Assembly: GCF_016889705.1 (NCBI RefSeq)
Contig: NZ_CP069526.1
Location: 8,832,001-8,896,000, forward strand
Length of the DNA: 64,000 nucleotides
DNA from: Amycolatopsis sp. FDAARGOS 1241
Lineage (GTDB): Bacteria; Actinomycetota; Actinomycetes; Mycobacteriales; Pseudonocardiaceae
Reading direction: 5' to 3'
Position 1 is the stretch's first letter. Every line of letters begins with the position of its first letter. Under the pieces are notes generated by a model that worked only from the letters and a program-made list of their open reading frames with translations, ran no database searches and was not told the origin of the DNA. Shown piece after piece: positions 16,085 to 25,123 of the stretch. A program made the position numbers and the translations under genes.

Positions 16085-19000
16085 TCATCGCGTGTAGACC
16101 TCGCCGTCGTCGACCGCCGCGGTAGTGGCGGCGTCGTCAGTGTGGCGCCGGTACATCTCCGCCGACTGCGCTTCCTCGTCCGCGTGGCGGGCCTCGACCG
16201 CCTGGCGGGCTTCGATCTCCCGCAGCGCGCGCTGCGCCTGCTCGATCGATTCGGCCGTTTCCTCGGCAGAAGGAACCCGCACCTCCTCCGAGTCAACCAG
16301 CGACTCCTCCTCGGCGGCGACGTCGCGAACGTCGTCGACCTCGGTCTCAACCATCGGCGCGCACGCGCCGTCGGCCGCGTCGTCGTCGGCGACGGTGTAC
16401 ACGTCGGCGGCGCGCTGCTCGACGACGTCGGTGAGGTCGTGCTCCTCGGTGACGTCGCGGTGGACGTCCTCGACGGCCATGTGCTCGCGGTGTGCGGCGA
16501 GCCATTCCGCGGTGGTCACTTCCTCGACCGGGTCGGTGTCGACGTTGCGCCCGGACAGCTCGATCCCGGCCCGCTCGGCCGCGGCCCGGGTTTCGGCCGT
16601 GTGGGCATACCACGCCGCCCGCGCGTCGTCGGCGGCCTCCAGCTCGGCAGCGCGCCCGGTGAGCACGTCGGCGAGCGCGTCGGCCTCACCGGCTTCTTGC
16701 AGCAGTCGTTCCCGCTCGCTGTCGTCGGTGGCGGCGTCGGCTTCGGCGCGGCGCAGCGCGGCTTCGCGGCGGCGGGCGTCGATGCTCTGGTGGGTACCGG
16801 CGAGTTCGTTGGCGACGAACTCCGGGCCCCACGCCTTTTCCCGCTCCCACGCCCGCATCCGCACGAGCAGTTGCCCGTCGGACATCTCCAGCTCGTCGCG
16901 CCCGGACTCCGGGCGGCCCAGCGCCCGCCAGGCCGAGCGCCACGATGCGTAGGCCTCGATCTGCCCTGCCTTCGGCGCTGCCCCCAGCGCCGTCTCCGGG
17001 TCCTCGTGCCCGGTCAGCTCCCGGTAGGCGGCGACCGCCCCAGCCTGCTTGATCCACTCCTTGTGCAGGTTCGGGTCGTCGGGCACCGGCCCGAACGCTT
17101 CCAGCGCCCACTGCTCGGGTTCCTCGGCCAGGGCTTGGCCGAGGTCGTGCTGGCGGGCGTCGGCGGCGTCGGCGAGGATGTGTAGGTAGGCGGCCCACTG
17201 CGGGTCCTCGACCTGCGGAATACGGTCGGCGTAGGAGTCCCCGACCGGGTCCAAGGTGACGGACTCGGCGATGCGGTGGTGCAGCACGTTCGTCAGCTGC
17301 CGCGCCCCCGACAGCGGGCGTGCGGTGACCGCGTCGGCCAGCACCTGGCGTGGGTCGTGCCCGGCCAGCTCGGCCCGGCGCAACAGCCGCGCCAGTGTCG
17401 GCCCGCCGTCCTCGGCGGCGATCCGGGCCCGCTGGTTCTCCGTCAGCACGCCGTCGTCGACCAGCGCGTCCAGCCACCGCGCGGTGCGGCCCGCGGTCGC
17501 GAGCTCGGTGGCGTCGGCCAGCAGTTCGGCCGGGGTGCGGATCGCCTCGGCTTCCGCGGCGGACTCGGTCGCCTCGGCCAGTGCCGAGCGCTGGGGGCCG
17601 GTGCCGGTGAATGCGGCGGCGAGTACCGCGGACGGGTTGCGGTGCACCGCCTGCAGCGCCGCCCCGTCGGGCGCGTCGGCCGGCACGGCGGTGGTCGTGA
17701 CGTGGGCGGTGTTGCCGTGGCGTCCGCGGGTGAGCCCGACGTAGAGGGCTTCGTGCCCGGTCGACTCGGTCACCACCGAGTGGGCGGTGTCCACGGTGAG
17801 GCCTTGTGCGCTGTGGACGGTGGAGGCGTAGCCGAGAGTCATGTGCGCCTCGACGTAGGTGGCGGGCAGGGTGATCCGGTCCCCCAGCACTTCCCCGACG
17901 CCGTCTTCGCGGCCGAGGACGTGGGCGACGATGAGGCTGCCGTCCTCGCGGGCGTCGAGGACGCGGTACTGCTTGCGGTTGATCGGCACCTCCCGGTTGC
18001 CCTCCACTCCGGCGAGGTTCCAGCCGTTGTAGCGGGCCTGGACCAAGTCGCCGACGCCGGCGTAGGTGCCCTGTTTGCCCAACGGGACCCCGGTCTCGGC
18101 GACCTTGCCGAGCCGCACGAGTTCGCGGCGCAGCTCGGCGCACAGGTGCGCGGCCTGCTCGTTGGTGTCCACGATCAGGATCGAGTGCTTCCCGGCGAGG
18201 GTGTCCCCGAGCCAGGCCTTCGCGGCGGCGGCTTCGGCCTGCTCGCGGGTTCCGCCGTCGAGGATCCGCCCGTGCTTGTGGTAGTCGCCGAGCACGGTTT
18301 CGTCGCCGTCGCGCAGCCGCAACGACGCGGCGCGTTCCCACTCCGCCGTAAAACGGCGGACCTCGGTCAGCTCGTACGCGGCGCCCGCCTCAGCCATCAG
18401 CTCCATGCCACCGCCGGCGCCGACGGCGGCGAGCTGGCGGTGATCGCCGGTGAGCAGCAGTTTCGCCCCGGCTTGGGCGACGTGGTGGTGGATGCGGGCC
18501 AGGTCTGCGGTGTTGGCCATCGCCGACTCGTCCACTACGACCAGGTCGCCAGGGTTGAGCTGCCACTCCAGGTGCTCGGGGTGGGTCGAGCCGTCGCCGA
18601 GCTTGGCCTGCGCGGACAGCCACCGCGCGATGTTGCGGGCGGTCAAACCTTCCCCGGCGAGCACGTCGGTCGCGACCTGGCTCGACGCGAGACCGACGAC
18701 ACGCCGCTGCGAGCCCTCCCACAACGCCGGGTCCTGCCACGCCTTGGCCAGGGCGCCGACCACAAAGGACTTCCCTGTGCCGGCCGGTCCGACCAGTGAC
18801 TCCACGGCCGCACCGGAGGCGAGCACACCGCGCAAGGCCGCGGCCTGGTCGGCGCCGAGGACCATGCCGGTGTCGGCCAGTGCTGCCACGAAGCTGTCGA
18901 CGGCGGACACGTCCAGTGCCGGGGCGCCGCCGCGGGCGGTCGCCGCGGCCAGCGCCCGTTCGGTGTGGATGTGCTCGGGGGTGGCGTAGAGCTTGCGGCC

Positions 19001-20548
19001 CGGAGCCTCGTAGGCCGACTGGCCGTTGGCCAGCTTCAGCTCGTCGGGTAGCACCGCGACGCCGGGGCGGTCGGTGGCCAGCGGCGTCGCCAGCTTCAGC
19101 CCCTCCGTGGTGAGCGTGTCCAGCAGGCGGGTCACCTCGGCGCCGTCGAGATCGCCCAGCTGATCCGGCAACGCGTCGCTGATCGCGCGCGTGAGGTCCG
19201 GTGCCGTCCACCCGGCCTTCGTCGACTGGACATCGGCCAGCGCGGTCTTGAGCACCGCCTCCGGCGACCACGACACCGCCTCACGCGGCTCGTGGGTCAG
19301 CGCCAGGACGTCGCGGGCGACGCCGGCCAGACCGTCGGCGACCTCGGCCCGCAGCTCCCGGTCCCACCGCTCCAGCCGTTCCTCGGTGGTTTCGCCGTCG
19401 TGGGACTTGGCCTTGCGGGTCGCGAAGGTGGCCTGGCGCTGCAGCCGGTCCAGCTCCAGCGAGTTCGGCTCCCGCCCGAACTTCGCTTCGAACTGCTCGA
19501 CCAGGGCGGCGGTTTTCTTCGTGATCGCGCGCCGGCGCGAGGCGAACAAGTCCATCACCCGCTGATCGATGCCGACCACCTCGCGGGCCTTGCCGTCCGG
19601 CCGCGCCGCGAACCGCACCCCCAGGGCCTTGGCCAGGTGTTCCTCGGTGGTGCGCTCCCCCACCGCGGCGGCGGCGCCGCGGTGGGCGTAGAGGGCGCGG
19701 CCGTCGAGGGTGCGCCACTGCCCGTCGCTGCCTTGCACGCGGTTGAGGATTGCGTTGTGGATGTGCAGTTGCGGGTCGTGGTTGCGCGAGTCGTGCTGGA
19801 AAAACGACGCCACGACAAGGTCGTGGGCGTCGATGAACCGCCCGGCAGCGCCGCCGTGGTGCCCGACCCGCGAATAGCCGGCGTGCTCGGCCAGATAGTC
19901 CAACGACGCCCGGTTCCCGGCCCAGATCGCGTCCTCCACCGCGTCGCGGTGCGCCCGCCACGACGCCGCCACCGCGGCCGCGTCATCGCGCTGACGCGCC
20001 AGTTCCGCCAACTCAGCCGGGTCCGCGCCCGCCGACCCGGCCGCCGCGGCCAATGCGTCCGAGAGGCGTTCAGCCGTCCGTTCAGCCGCAACTTGCTGCG
20101 CCTCGAACGCGGTGTGCAGGACCGTCACCGACTTCTGAACGCTGAACGTGGCGTCCAAAAAGGCCACGTTCTTCCGCGCCGCCTTCCCCGCCTCCAGCCG
20201 AAGTTCAGTCCGGCGTTCAGCCGTCGCGTTCGGCTCGGCATCCAACGCGGCGGCGTACAACTCGTCCTCCGTCGGATACTTACGGCCCGTGTGACCCAGA
20301 GTGGACGCCTCACCCCACCGGGCCGGATCCTTGAACGCCTCGTCGCGGGGGTCGATGAACTGTTCGTAGACCGCTCGCATGTCCTGCTCGTCGACCAACC
20401 CCGTCAGGCCCAGTTTCTCGGCGCCGGCGCCGTACCAGCGGCCCGGCGGCTCGCCGGCCGCGACCGCGTCGGTGTAGTAGTTCTCGCGGCCCTTGGCGAC
20501 CTCGTCGGTGAGGTACTTGACCGAGTAACCGTTCGACACCGTCAGCAT
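16085..20548 (-). CDS. MobF-type conjugative relaxase-helicase (TraA/TrwC-like)
   Basis: About 1487 residues. The N-terminal TrwC relaxase domain starts MLTVSNGYSVKYL and has a YY pair at residues 24-25 (candidate nicking tyrosines). The metal-binding histidines are in FFQHDSRNHDPQLHIHNAIL (about 257-264). The middle is a RecD/TraI-type superfamily 1 helicase with Walker A VGPAGTGKSF, Walker B VVDESAMAN and the late motif VHSAQGLTVDTAHSVV. The C-terminal 400 residues are long acidic helices. It would nick one strand at oriT, stay covalently attached and unwind the DNA for transfer. The start at 20548 has GGGGGTGCGG upstream. The length is normal for actinobacterial relatives. Confidence 0.93.
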   Translation of the reverse strand: MLTVSNGYSVKYLTDEVAKGRENYYTDAVAAGEPPGRWYGAGAEKLGLTGLVDEQDMRAVYEQFIDPRDEAFKDPARWGEASTLGHTGRKYPTEDELYAAALDAEPNATAERRTELRLEAGKAARKNVAFLDATFSVQKSVTVLHTAFEAQQVAAERTAERLSDALAAAAGSAGADPAELAELARQRDDAAAVAASWRAHRDAVEDAIWAGNRASLDYLAEHAGYSRVGHHGGAAGRFIDAHDLVVASFFQHDSRNHDPQLHIHNAILNRVQGSDGQWRTLDGRALYAHRGAAAAVGERTTEEHLAKALGVRFAARPDGKAREVVGIDQRVMDLFASRRRAITKKTAALVEQFEAKFGREPNSLELDRLQRQATFATRKAKSHDGETTEERLERWDRELRAEVADGLAGVARDVLALTHEPREAVSWSPEAVLKTALADVQSTKAGWTAPDLTRAISDALPDQLGDLDGAEVTRLLDTLTTEGLKLATPLATDRPGVAVLPDELKLANGQSAYEAPGRKLYATPEHIHTERALAAATARGGAPALDVSAVDSFVAALADTGMVLGADQAAALRGVLASGAAVESLVGPAGTGKSFVVGALAKAWQDPALWEGSQRRVVGLASSQVATDVLAGEGLTARNIARWLSAQAKLGDGSTHPEHLEWQLNPGDLVVVDESAMANTADLARIHHHVAQAGAKLLLTGDHRQLAAVGAGGGMELMAEAGAAYELTEVRRFTAEWERAASLRLRDGDETVLGDYHKHGRILDGGTREQAEAAAAKAWLGDTLAGKHSILIVDTNEQAAHLCAELRRELVRLGKVAETGVPLGKQGTYAGVGDLVQARYNGWNLAGVEGNREVPINRKQYRVLDAREDGSLIVAHVLGREDGVGEVLGDRITLPATYVEAHMTLGYASTVHSAQGLTVDTAHSVVTESTGHEALYVGLTRGRHGNTAHVTTTAVPADAPDGAALQAVHRNPSAVLAAAFTGTGPQRSALAEATESAAEAEAIRTPAELLADATELATAGRTARWLDALVDDGVLTENQRARIAAEDGGPTLARLLRRAELAGHDPRQVLADAVTARPLSGARQLTNVLHHRIAESVTLDPVGDSYADRIPQVEDPQWAAYLHILADAADARQHDLGQALAEEPEQWALEAFGPVPDDPNLHKEWIKQAGAVAAYRELTGHEDPETALGAAPKAGQIEAYASWRSAWRALGRPESGRDELEMSDGQLLVRMRAWEREKAWGPEFVANELAGTHQSIDARRREAALRRAEADAATDDSERERLLQEAGEADALADVLTGRAAELEAADDARAAWYAHTAETRAAAERAGIELSGRNVDTDPVEEVTTAEWLAAHREHMAVEDVHRDVTEEHDLTDVVEQRAADVYTVADDDAADGACAPMVETEVDDVRDVAAEEESLVDSEEVRVPSAEETAESIEQAQRALREIEARQAVEARHADEEAQSAEMYRRHTDDAATTAAVDDGEVYTR

Positions 20549-20768
20549 TCCGCACCCCCACACAAGATCAACTCACGGATTTCAAGATCACCAACGCGGG
20601 GCGCGTTCCCGGGCGCCCGCCAGGGCGCACCGGCCCAACAGATCGTGATGCATAGGTGTGCATCGTTCTTCGGCTTTGTCCTTGAGCTGGGAATCGTGGT
20701 GCGTGACTGAGTCTTGGTCTTCCTGAGTGGCTTCCTGATGACTGACGTGGTGATGTGGGGTGCTGGGT
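20549..20768. other. Candidate oriT region upstream of the relaxase
   Basis: This is a 220-bp gene-free stretch directly before the relaxase start. It holds GATGCA (20647-20652) and TGCATC (20659-20664), a 6-bp inverted repeat with a 6-bp spacer, and a GC-rich zone of overlapping GGGCGC/GCGCCC elements near 20597-20630. MobF relaxases usually act at inverted repeats near their own gene. No nic site of known sequence was recognised. The hairpin at 15420-15496 is a competing candidate. Confidence 0.35.
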
Positions 20769-21710
20769 TCATGAGTTGGCCTGCTGGGTGTCGAGTTCGG
20801 TGATCACGTGCAGGGGTGCGGGCTGTTGCCGAAGTTCCTGCAGGGCGGTTCCGGCGGTGCCTCGCGAGACATCGGCGGACTTCATGAGTTCGTCGACCGT
20901 GGGCAGGGTGCCGGTGCGGGCCTGGTGCTTGCGCGCCTCCGCGCGCGCCCGGTCCTTCTTCGGCGAGGACGCCACCGCGGCCGGACGCTCCGGCTTCGCG
21001 GGCACCTCGACGGCCTCGCGCTCGCCCGGCGACTGGACGCCCGGGGACGGCTCGGCTGTACGTCCACCCGGGACCGGGGGCATGGACGTGTTCAACGCCT
21101 CCGGTTGTACGGGGCCCGGTTGGACGGACGGTGACTGAACGGCGGAACGCTGGACACGGTCCGGCTGAGCGAGCGGAGCGGACGGCGGGACTCGGTCCGC
21201 GACCGCGACCGCGGCGCCCGGCACCGGCACGGTGCTCTCGTCCACTGCCGCGTCGACGTCCGTACGGCGGGCGGTGGCGAGCATGAACAACAGGTGCGCC
21301 ACGATCGCCGCCGCGAGCGCCGGCCACGCGCCGACCCCGAACCGCAGCAGACCGGAAGTCGCCGGCATCGCCTCCCCCGCGGCCGGGTCAAGAGCGGCGC
21401 CGACGCCGCCGGCGAGGTAACTCGCCTGGGCCAGCCCCGACAGCCCGGCAGCGAGGATGACCACCGCCCACGCATACCGGCGGCCGTGATCCTGCAGTCG
21501 AGAGGTGGCCGCGTAGGCGACGATCGCCAGCCCGTCGGTGATCAGCGGGTAAATCCAGGCGATCCCGCCCGGCACGCCCGACGCGACGGCGACCTCGAAC
21601 AGGCCGTGTGCCGTGGCCGCGGCTGCGCCCAGGGCCACCAGTAGGCCGGGCACGAACACCGCCAGCGTCGCCCACCGCGACGTCTTCTGGGTCGTGTCCT
21701 GCGTGCTCAT
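20769..21710 (-). CDS. DUF2637 (SpdB2-like) membrane protein with C-terminal helix-turn-helix
   Basis: A 313-residue protein. The N-terminal 150 residues are a DUF2637 module with four TM helices (ATLAVFVPGLLVALGAAAA, GIAWIYPLITDGLAIVAYA, YAWAVVILAAGLSGLAQAS, WPALAAAIVAHLLFMLA). A long Pro/Val/Ser-rich linker follows. The C-terminus is LPTVDELMKSADVSRGTAGTAL, a helix-turn-helix of the kind that ends actinomycete plasmid-spread proteins. This family is typical of Streptomyces-type conjugative elements, where it aids intramycelial spread. The ATG at 21710 overlaps the stop of the upstream gene (ATGA). Confidence 0.85.
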   Translation of the reverse strand: MSTQDTTQKTSRWATLAVFVPGLLVALGAAAATAHGLFEVAVASGVPGGIAWIYPLITDGLAIVAYAATSRLQDHGRRYAWAVVILAAGLSGLAQASYLAGGVGAALDPAAGEAMPATSGLLRFGVGAWPALAAAIVAHLLFMLATARRTDVDAAVDESTVPVPGAAVAVADRVPPSAPLAQPDRVQRSAVQSPSVQPGPVQPEALNTSMPPVPGGRTAEPSPGVQSPGEREAVEVPAKPERPAAVASSPKKDRARAEARKHQARTGTLPTVDELMKSADVSRGTAGTALQELRQQPAPLHVITELDTQQANS

Positions 21711-22657
21711 GCCTGCTCCCACCCTTCGGTGCTCTCGTGTGTCTCGTCCTCGGCGCTCCAGCGGGCCAGCCGCTGCGCGCGCTCGGCGTCCTCACCGGTG
21801 ACCTCGACGCGGTGCGACGCGTCGGCGGCCTCCTCGACCGCCTGCCCGCATTGCTCGACCGCCTCGGCGAGCGGCGTCGGCTCCGGCTCGGCGGGCACCC
21901 GCGCCCAGAACTCGGCGACCATTGGATTTGCGCTGCGGACGCTCGGCCACGTGTCGTCGTCGACCGGATCGAGGAAGTCCTCGAAGGCGTCGAAGGCGTC
22001 GTCAACCTCTGATTCCCCGACGTACCAGCCGGCGAAGGTGTCGTCCTCCATGTCCTCGCCGACGCAGTGGGCGTGTGTCTCGTCAGGGGCGGGGCCCCCA
22101 CGGCGCAGCACGCCGGACTGGTTGACAACCATCGGCTCGGCCATCCCGGTGTAGGGACGTCGACCTTCCGCGCCGTTGTCGACGGCAAGCTGCTCCAGCT
22201 CGGCTTCCTCGGCCGTGAGGTAATCGGGCTCGTAGTCGTCGGGCACGACCAGGACGGGAGTCGCCGGGAGGTTGCGAGCGATCCAGCTACCCGGCTCGGG
22301 TTCGCGCTCGGGCACGAGGGAGGACGCCGGCGGGTTCCACCGCCAGTCCGCGTCGTTCACGGTCCAGTCCACTCCCGCCGCTGCGGCGCCGGTCGACCCG
22401 GCTGAATCGTGTACGTCGTCGTGATACAGCGCCACCATGGCGTTGGCCGGCACATCGACCCATCCGTTCGACCCGTCGCTCAGCGCCAACGGCACCGTGA
22501 CGACCCCGTCGTGCTCAACCGCGAAGTCGTCCGCAACATAAATCGCGCCGTCCCACTCGAACCGATCCCCCTCGTGCAGGAACCGCGCAGCCAGGGAGTG
22601 CAAGGCCGCGTACACCTCTGTTTCGAGCCCGTCTGGCTCGTACGCCCTGCCGCTCAT
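21707..22657 (-). CDS. Acidic hypothetical protein of the transfer operon
   Basis: A 316-residue protein starting MSGRAYEPDGLETEVYAALHS. Residues about 20-80 look like a small beta-rich domain (FEWDGAIYVADDFAVEHDGVV, WVDVPANAMVALYHDD). The rest is strongly acidic and probably disordered, with Asp/Glu-rich segments. No membrane span was seen. It overlaps both neighbours by 4 bp (ATGA), so it is co-translated with the DUF4913-like and DUF2637 proteins. The function is unknown. Confidence 0.75.
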   Translation of the reverse strand: MSGRAYEPDGLETEVYAALHSLAARFLHEGDRFEWDGAIYVADDFAVEHDGVVTVPLALSDGSNGWVDVPANAMVALYHDDVHDSAGSTGAAAAGVDWTVNDADWRWNPPASSLVPEREPEPGSWIARNLPATPVLVVPDDYEPDYLTAEEAELEQLAVDNGAEGRRPYTGMAEPMVVNQSGVLRRGGPAPDETHAHCVGEDMEDDTFAGWYVGESEVDDAFDAFEDFLDPVDDDTWPSVRSANPMVAEFWARVPAEPEPTPLAEAVEQCGQAVEEAADASHRVEVTGEDAERAQRLARWSAEDETHESTEGWEQA

Positions 22658-23403
22658 CGCCGGACACCCCCTCGGCGCTGGCGGGCCGCGGCCTGCGCTG
22701 CGGCCAGCTGCTCGGCGGTCGGCACCGGCGCCGGGTTGTCGCGGTCCTCGGCCCACCACAGGGCGATGGGGGCCAGGCCTTCGCCCATCGGCACGCTTGG
22801 TGCCGGCCGGTGCGCGGGGCCGTCGTGCTCGTGGTTTTCCAGCGAGCAGCCGCCGGCACTGGACTTGATGCGCCGCACCACACCCGGGCGGTAGCGGTCG
22901 TGCCAGTCCGCGGCACGGGCGACGGTGGCGTCCTCGTCGCGGTAGGCCGCGTGCCACGCCGCGGCCAACCACACCAGCTCCTCGACGACGTCGGGGTGCC
23001 ACATCCAGCACTCCGGCAACACACCGGCGCCGTCGGGATAGCGCAGGAAGACCTGGCGCAGCCACACCGTCAACTCGGTCAGCATCGTCTGCGCGCGGTC
23101 GAGGTCCGCCGGGAGGTCCAGCCACGACCACGACGGCACCTCCGACTCGGCGCCGGCGAGCTGCGCGGCGATCGCGCGGACGGTGCGCGCCAGCGTGGAG
23201 ACCTTCTCCGGCATCGCTGTCAGCGGCTCCACCTTGGCCCGCAGCTCGCCGACCTGGTCCTCGAACTGCGTGCGCAGGCCCTCGACCTCGCGGGCCAGCC
23301 CCCACACCGCACGCACCGTGCTGTCCGGCCCCGAACCATTGGCGCCGCCCGGGCTCGAGGGGCCGATACCCGTAGACGTGGCGTTGTTGTTGTCGGTGCT
23401 CAT
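22654..23403 (-). CDS. DUF4913-like element protein
   Basis: A 249-residue protein. A polar N-terminus precedes a coiled coil (VWGLAREVEGLRTQFEDQVGELRAKV). Next comes a Trp-rich domain with LPECWMWHPDVVEELVWLAAAW and DWHDRYRPGVVRRIK. That pattern (W, HPD/HPE, hydrophobic helix, AW) resembles DUF4913 proteins found on actinobacterial conjugative elements. The assignment is tentative. It is the first gene of the overlapping set that runs into the relaxase. Its function in transfer is not known. Confidence 0.7.
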   Translation of the reverse strand: MSTDNNNATSTGIGPSSPGGANGSGPDSTVRAVWGLAREVEGLRTQFEDQVGELRAKVEPLTAMPEKVSTLARTVRAIAAQLAGAESEVPSWSWLDLPADLDRAQTMLTELTVWLRQVFLRYPDGAGVLPECWMWHPDVVEELVWLAAAWHAAYRDEDATVARAADWHDRYRPGVVRRIKSSAGGCSLENHEHDGPAHRPAPSVPMGEGLAPIALWWAEDRDNPAPVPTAEQLAAAQAAARQRRGGVRR

Positions 23404-23569
23404 GTCAAGCTCCCAGAGGTGTCCGGAGGCAGCCGAAGGGCGAGCGGCCCATCACGGCGGCCGCGCCAGCGAGCGCGTCGGGTAGGACGGTCCGGCGAGG
23501 TTCATCGCGGGTCACCCGGTCGATCGGGGCCTCGTTCAACGGCTCGAGGGGGGTGAGACGCTGTCTGCC

Positions 23570-24130
23570 GTGTTGACGGTGCGTATGAACGACGTCGCGG
23601 CCAGAGCACTCGGGACGAGTGGGAACGGTGCGTTCATACCACCGGCCGAGCTCGCGCCCATGCTGCGTGAGACTCTCAATGAAGGTGTCGTTCGGCGCGG
23701 CGAGGTCCTGCTGTTCGCGGGCTACTCGGGCTGGGCTGATGAGCCCCCAGGCCGGTTTTCGGACCTGACAGGCTGGGAGTGCTTTGTCAGCAGCTTCCAT
23801 CTTGAGGACGCAGTGCCGGTCAAGGTCAGATCGTCGGCGGACGGCGAGCCGGTGATCTCCGAGGAAGACCAAGCACTGATGCTCCGGCACGGGCTTGGCT
23901 TCGCCTTGGAAGTGGTCCGGCTGGTGAACGGGCTCGACGAGCCGGTGGCAGTGCGTTGCATCATCGCCACGAACACGACGAACGGGACGTTCAGATTCCA
24001 TCGGGCCAGGCCGGGAGAGCCGTCGTGGCAGGCCACTAATGACCTTGATTCCTACGCCCGCGAATGGCCCGCCCAAAAGCTGATCGTGGTCGACAGCGGG
24101 CCAGCCAGCCTCGGCGGCACGCCATGGTGA
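23570..24130 (+). CDS. Hypothetical protein, opposite strand within the transfer region
   Basis: A 186-residue frame starting with GTG at 23570. The ATG at 23585 (MNDVAARALGTSGNG) is an equally likely start. GAGGGGGGTGAG lies somewhat far upstream. The protein reads as globular: RRGEVLLFAGYSGWADEPPG, WECFVSSFHLEDAVPV and LDEPVAVRCIIATNTTNGTF. No family or motif was recognised, and it has no signal or TM segment. It interrupts two minus-strand gene sets, which suggests an insertion of cargo such as an immunity-type protein. That last point is a guess. Confidence 0.6.
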   Translation: MLTVRMNDVAARALGTSGNGAFIPPAELAPMLRETLNEGVVRRGEVLLFAGYSGWADEPPGRFSDLTGWECFVSSFHLEDAVPVKVRSSADGEPVISEEDQALMLRHGLGFALEVVRLVNGLDEPVAVRCIIATNTTNGTFRFHRARPGEPSWQATNDLDSYAREWPAQKLIVVDSGPASLGGTPW

Positions 24131-24174
24131 CAGCTGTGTCACCAGCGCTGCCGAGGTCTCGTTACCAATGGTCC

Positions 24175-24585
24175 TCATCGGGGATCACCACCTTCGACGT
24201 CACCGACGAGGAAGGCGTGGGCCAGCCATGAGCGGGCCAGCTCGAGGTGGCCGCTGTAGTCAAGGCGGTAGCGGCGCAGGCGGGCGGCCTGTACGAGGTA
24301 GGCCACGGTGGTGAGCACAACTTCTCCCGGGATCTCGCGGCGGGCCTGCCGCACCGCCCGGACCAGCCCGAACAGCACTGCCACCGCAGCGAGGTATCCA
24401 TCGGGGTCGAGGTCGTGTTCCGCGTGGCGCAGGATCGAAGCGTGCAGCTCGACCAGCGCCGCCACGGTGCTCGGAGCCTGGTCGAACAGGCCGCGCAGCA
24501 CCGTCAGGTAGAGATCCTGGTCAGCAGCGAAGGTGTGGCATTCGTCGAGTTCGTCGAACTTCCAATTGATCGTCGCGAACATCAT
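24175..24585 (-). CDS. Small helical element protein
   Basis: A 136-residue protein starting with two consecutive Met codons (MMFATINWKFDELDECHTF), with GAAAGAAGG upstream. The rest is mainly helices (LYLTVLRGLFDQAPSTVAAL, YLAAVAVLFGLVRAVRQAR, ELARSWLAHAFLV). No domain is recognised. Its ATG overlaps the stop codon of the 52-residue gene upstream. It is the last gene of the set beginning with the excisionase-like gene and the coupling protein. Confidence 0.7.
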   Translation of the reverse strand: MMFATINWKFDELDECHTFAADQDLYLTVLRGLFDQAPSTVAALVELHASILRHAEHDLDPDGYLAAVAVLFGLVRAVRQARREIPGEVVLTTVAYLVQAARLRRYRLDYSGHLELARSWLAHAFLVGDVEGGDPR

Positions 24586-24740
24586 CGGGTGGCCTTCTTT
24601 CGAGATCTGGGGGTGCGGGCCGCGGCGAGACGGGCCCGGTGCTGGGCTTCGGCGGCCGGGCTGGTCAGCGCGTCGTGCAGCGCCCACGCCGGCTCCGTCG
24701 GAACCGGATCGGGTCGGCCGCCTTCTCGGGCCGTGTTCAC
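24582..24740 (-). CDS. Tiny basic protein in the transfer operon (52 aa)
   Basis: A GTG-initiated ORF of 52 codons (MNTAREGGRPDPVPTEPAWA then LHDALTSPAAEAQHRARLAA and a basic end RTPRSRKKATR). It overlaps the stop of the SsgA-like gene (GTGA) and the start of the next gene (ATGA), so it fills the gap exactly. The coupling at both ends is the main evidence that it is real. No family is known. Confidence 0.6.
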   Translation of the reverse strand: MNTAREGGRPDPVPTEPAWALHDALTSPAAEAQHRARLAAARTPRSRKKATR

Positions 24741-25123
24741 AGCGCCACCCCCGGGAACTCGGTCGTGTCCGACCAGTCCAGGTGCTGCGACTCGGCTCCA
24801 CGCGCCACGATTCGATAGACGCGGTCGAGGAGGATGTCGACGTCATCGCGGCGCAGCACCACGGCGGCTGACCCGTCCGGGCTGCACAGACCGAGCACGA
24901 CCAGGTCCCCACGCGCGGTGACCTTCACGTCGCCCTCGCCGGCCTTCCCGTGGATCAGGCCATCAGCCAGCAGGTCCCGGCTGATCACCCACTCCAGGCC
25001 GGGCTGGACCGTGTCGAATCCGAAGGTGATCGCGTACGGTTCGCTCGCGTCGTAGCCGGCGGAGATCAGGCCGTGCCCGGCACGCTCCATCAGCGCGGGC
25101 AGCTGCATCGTGAACGCGGTCAT
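24737..25123 (-). CDS. SsgA-like (SALP) sporulation/cell-division regulator homologue on the element
   Basis: A 128-residue protein that follows the SsgA family along its length: YDASEPYAITFGFDTVQPGL, then EWVISRDLLADGL, GEGDVKVTARGD and VLGLCSPDGSAAVVLRRDDVDILLDRV. SsgA-like proteins position or activate septum formation in sporulating actinomycetes. SsgB recruits FtsZ. Here the gene sits inside the transfer operon, overlapping the coupling-protein gene by 4 bp. It may let the element influence septation or localise transfer at septa (inference). The presumed chromosomal ssgB is at 47855-48259. Confidence 0.85.
   Translation of the reverse strand: MTAFTMQLPALMERAGHGLISAGYDASEPYAITFGFDTVQPGLEWVISRDLLADGLIHGKAGEGDVKVTARGDLVVLGLCSPDGSAAVVLRRDDVDILLDRVYRIVARGAESQHLDWSDTTEFPGVAL

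Noticed and set aside
16142..18799. Long plus-strand frames opposite the relaxase gene
   Set aside because: They are shadows caused by G/C third-position bias. The minus strand carries all relaxase and helicase motifs in one frame.
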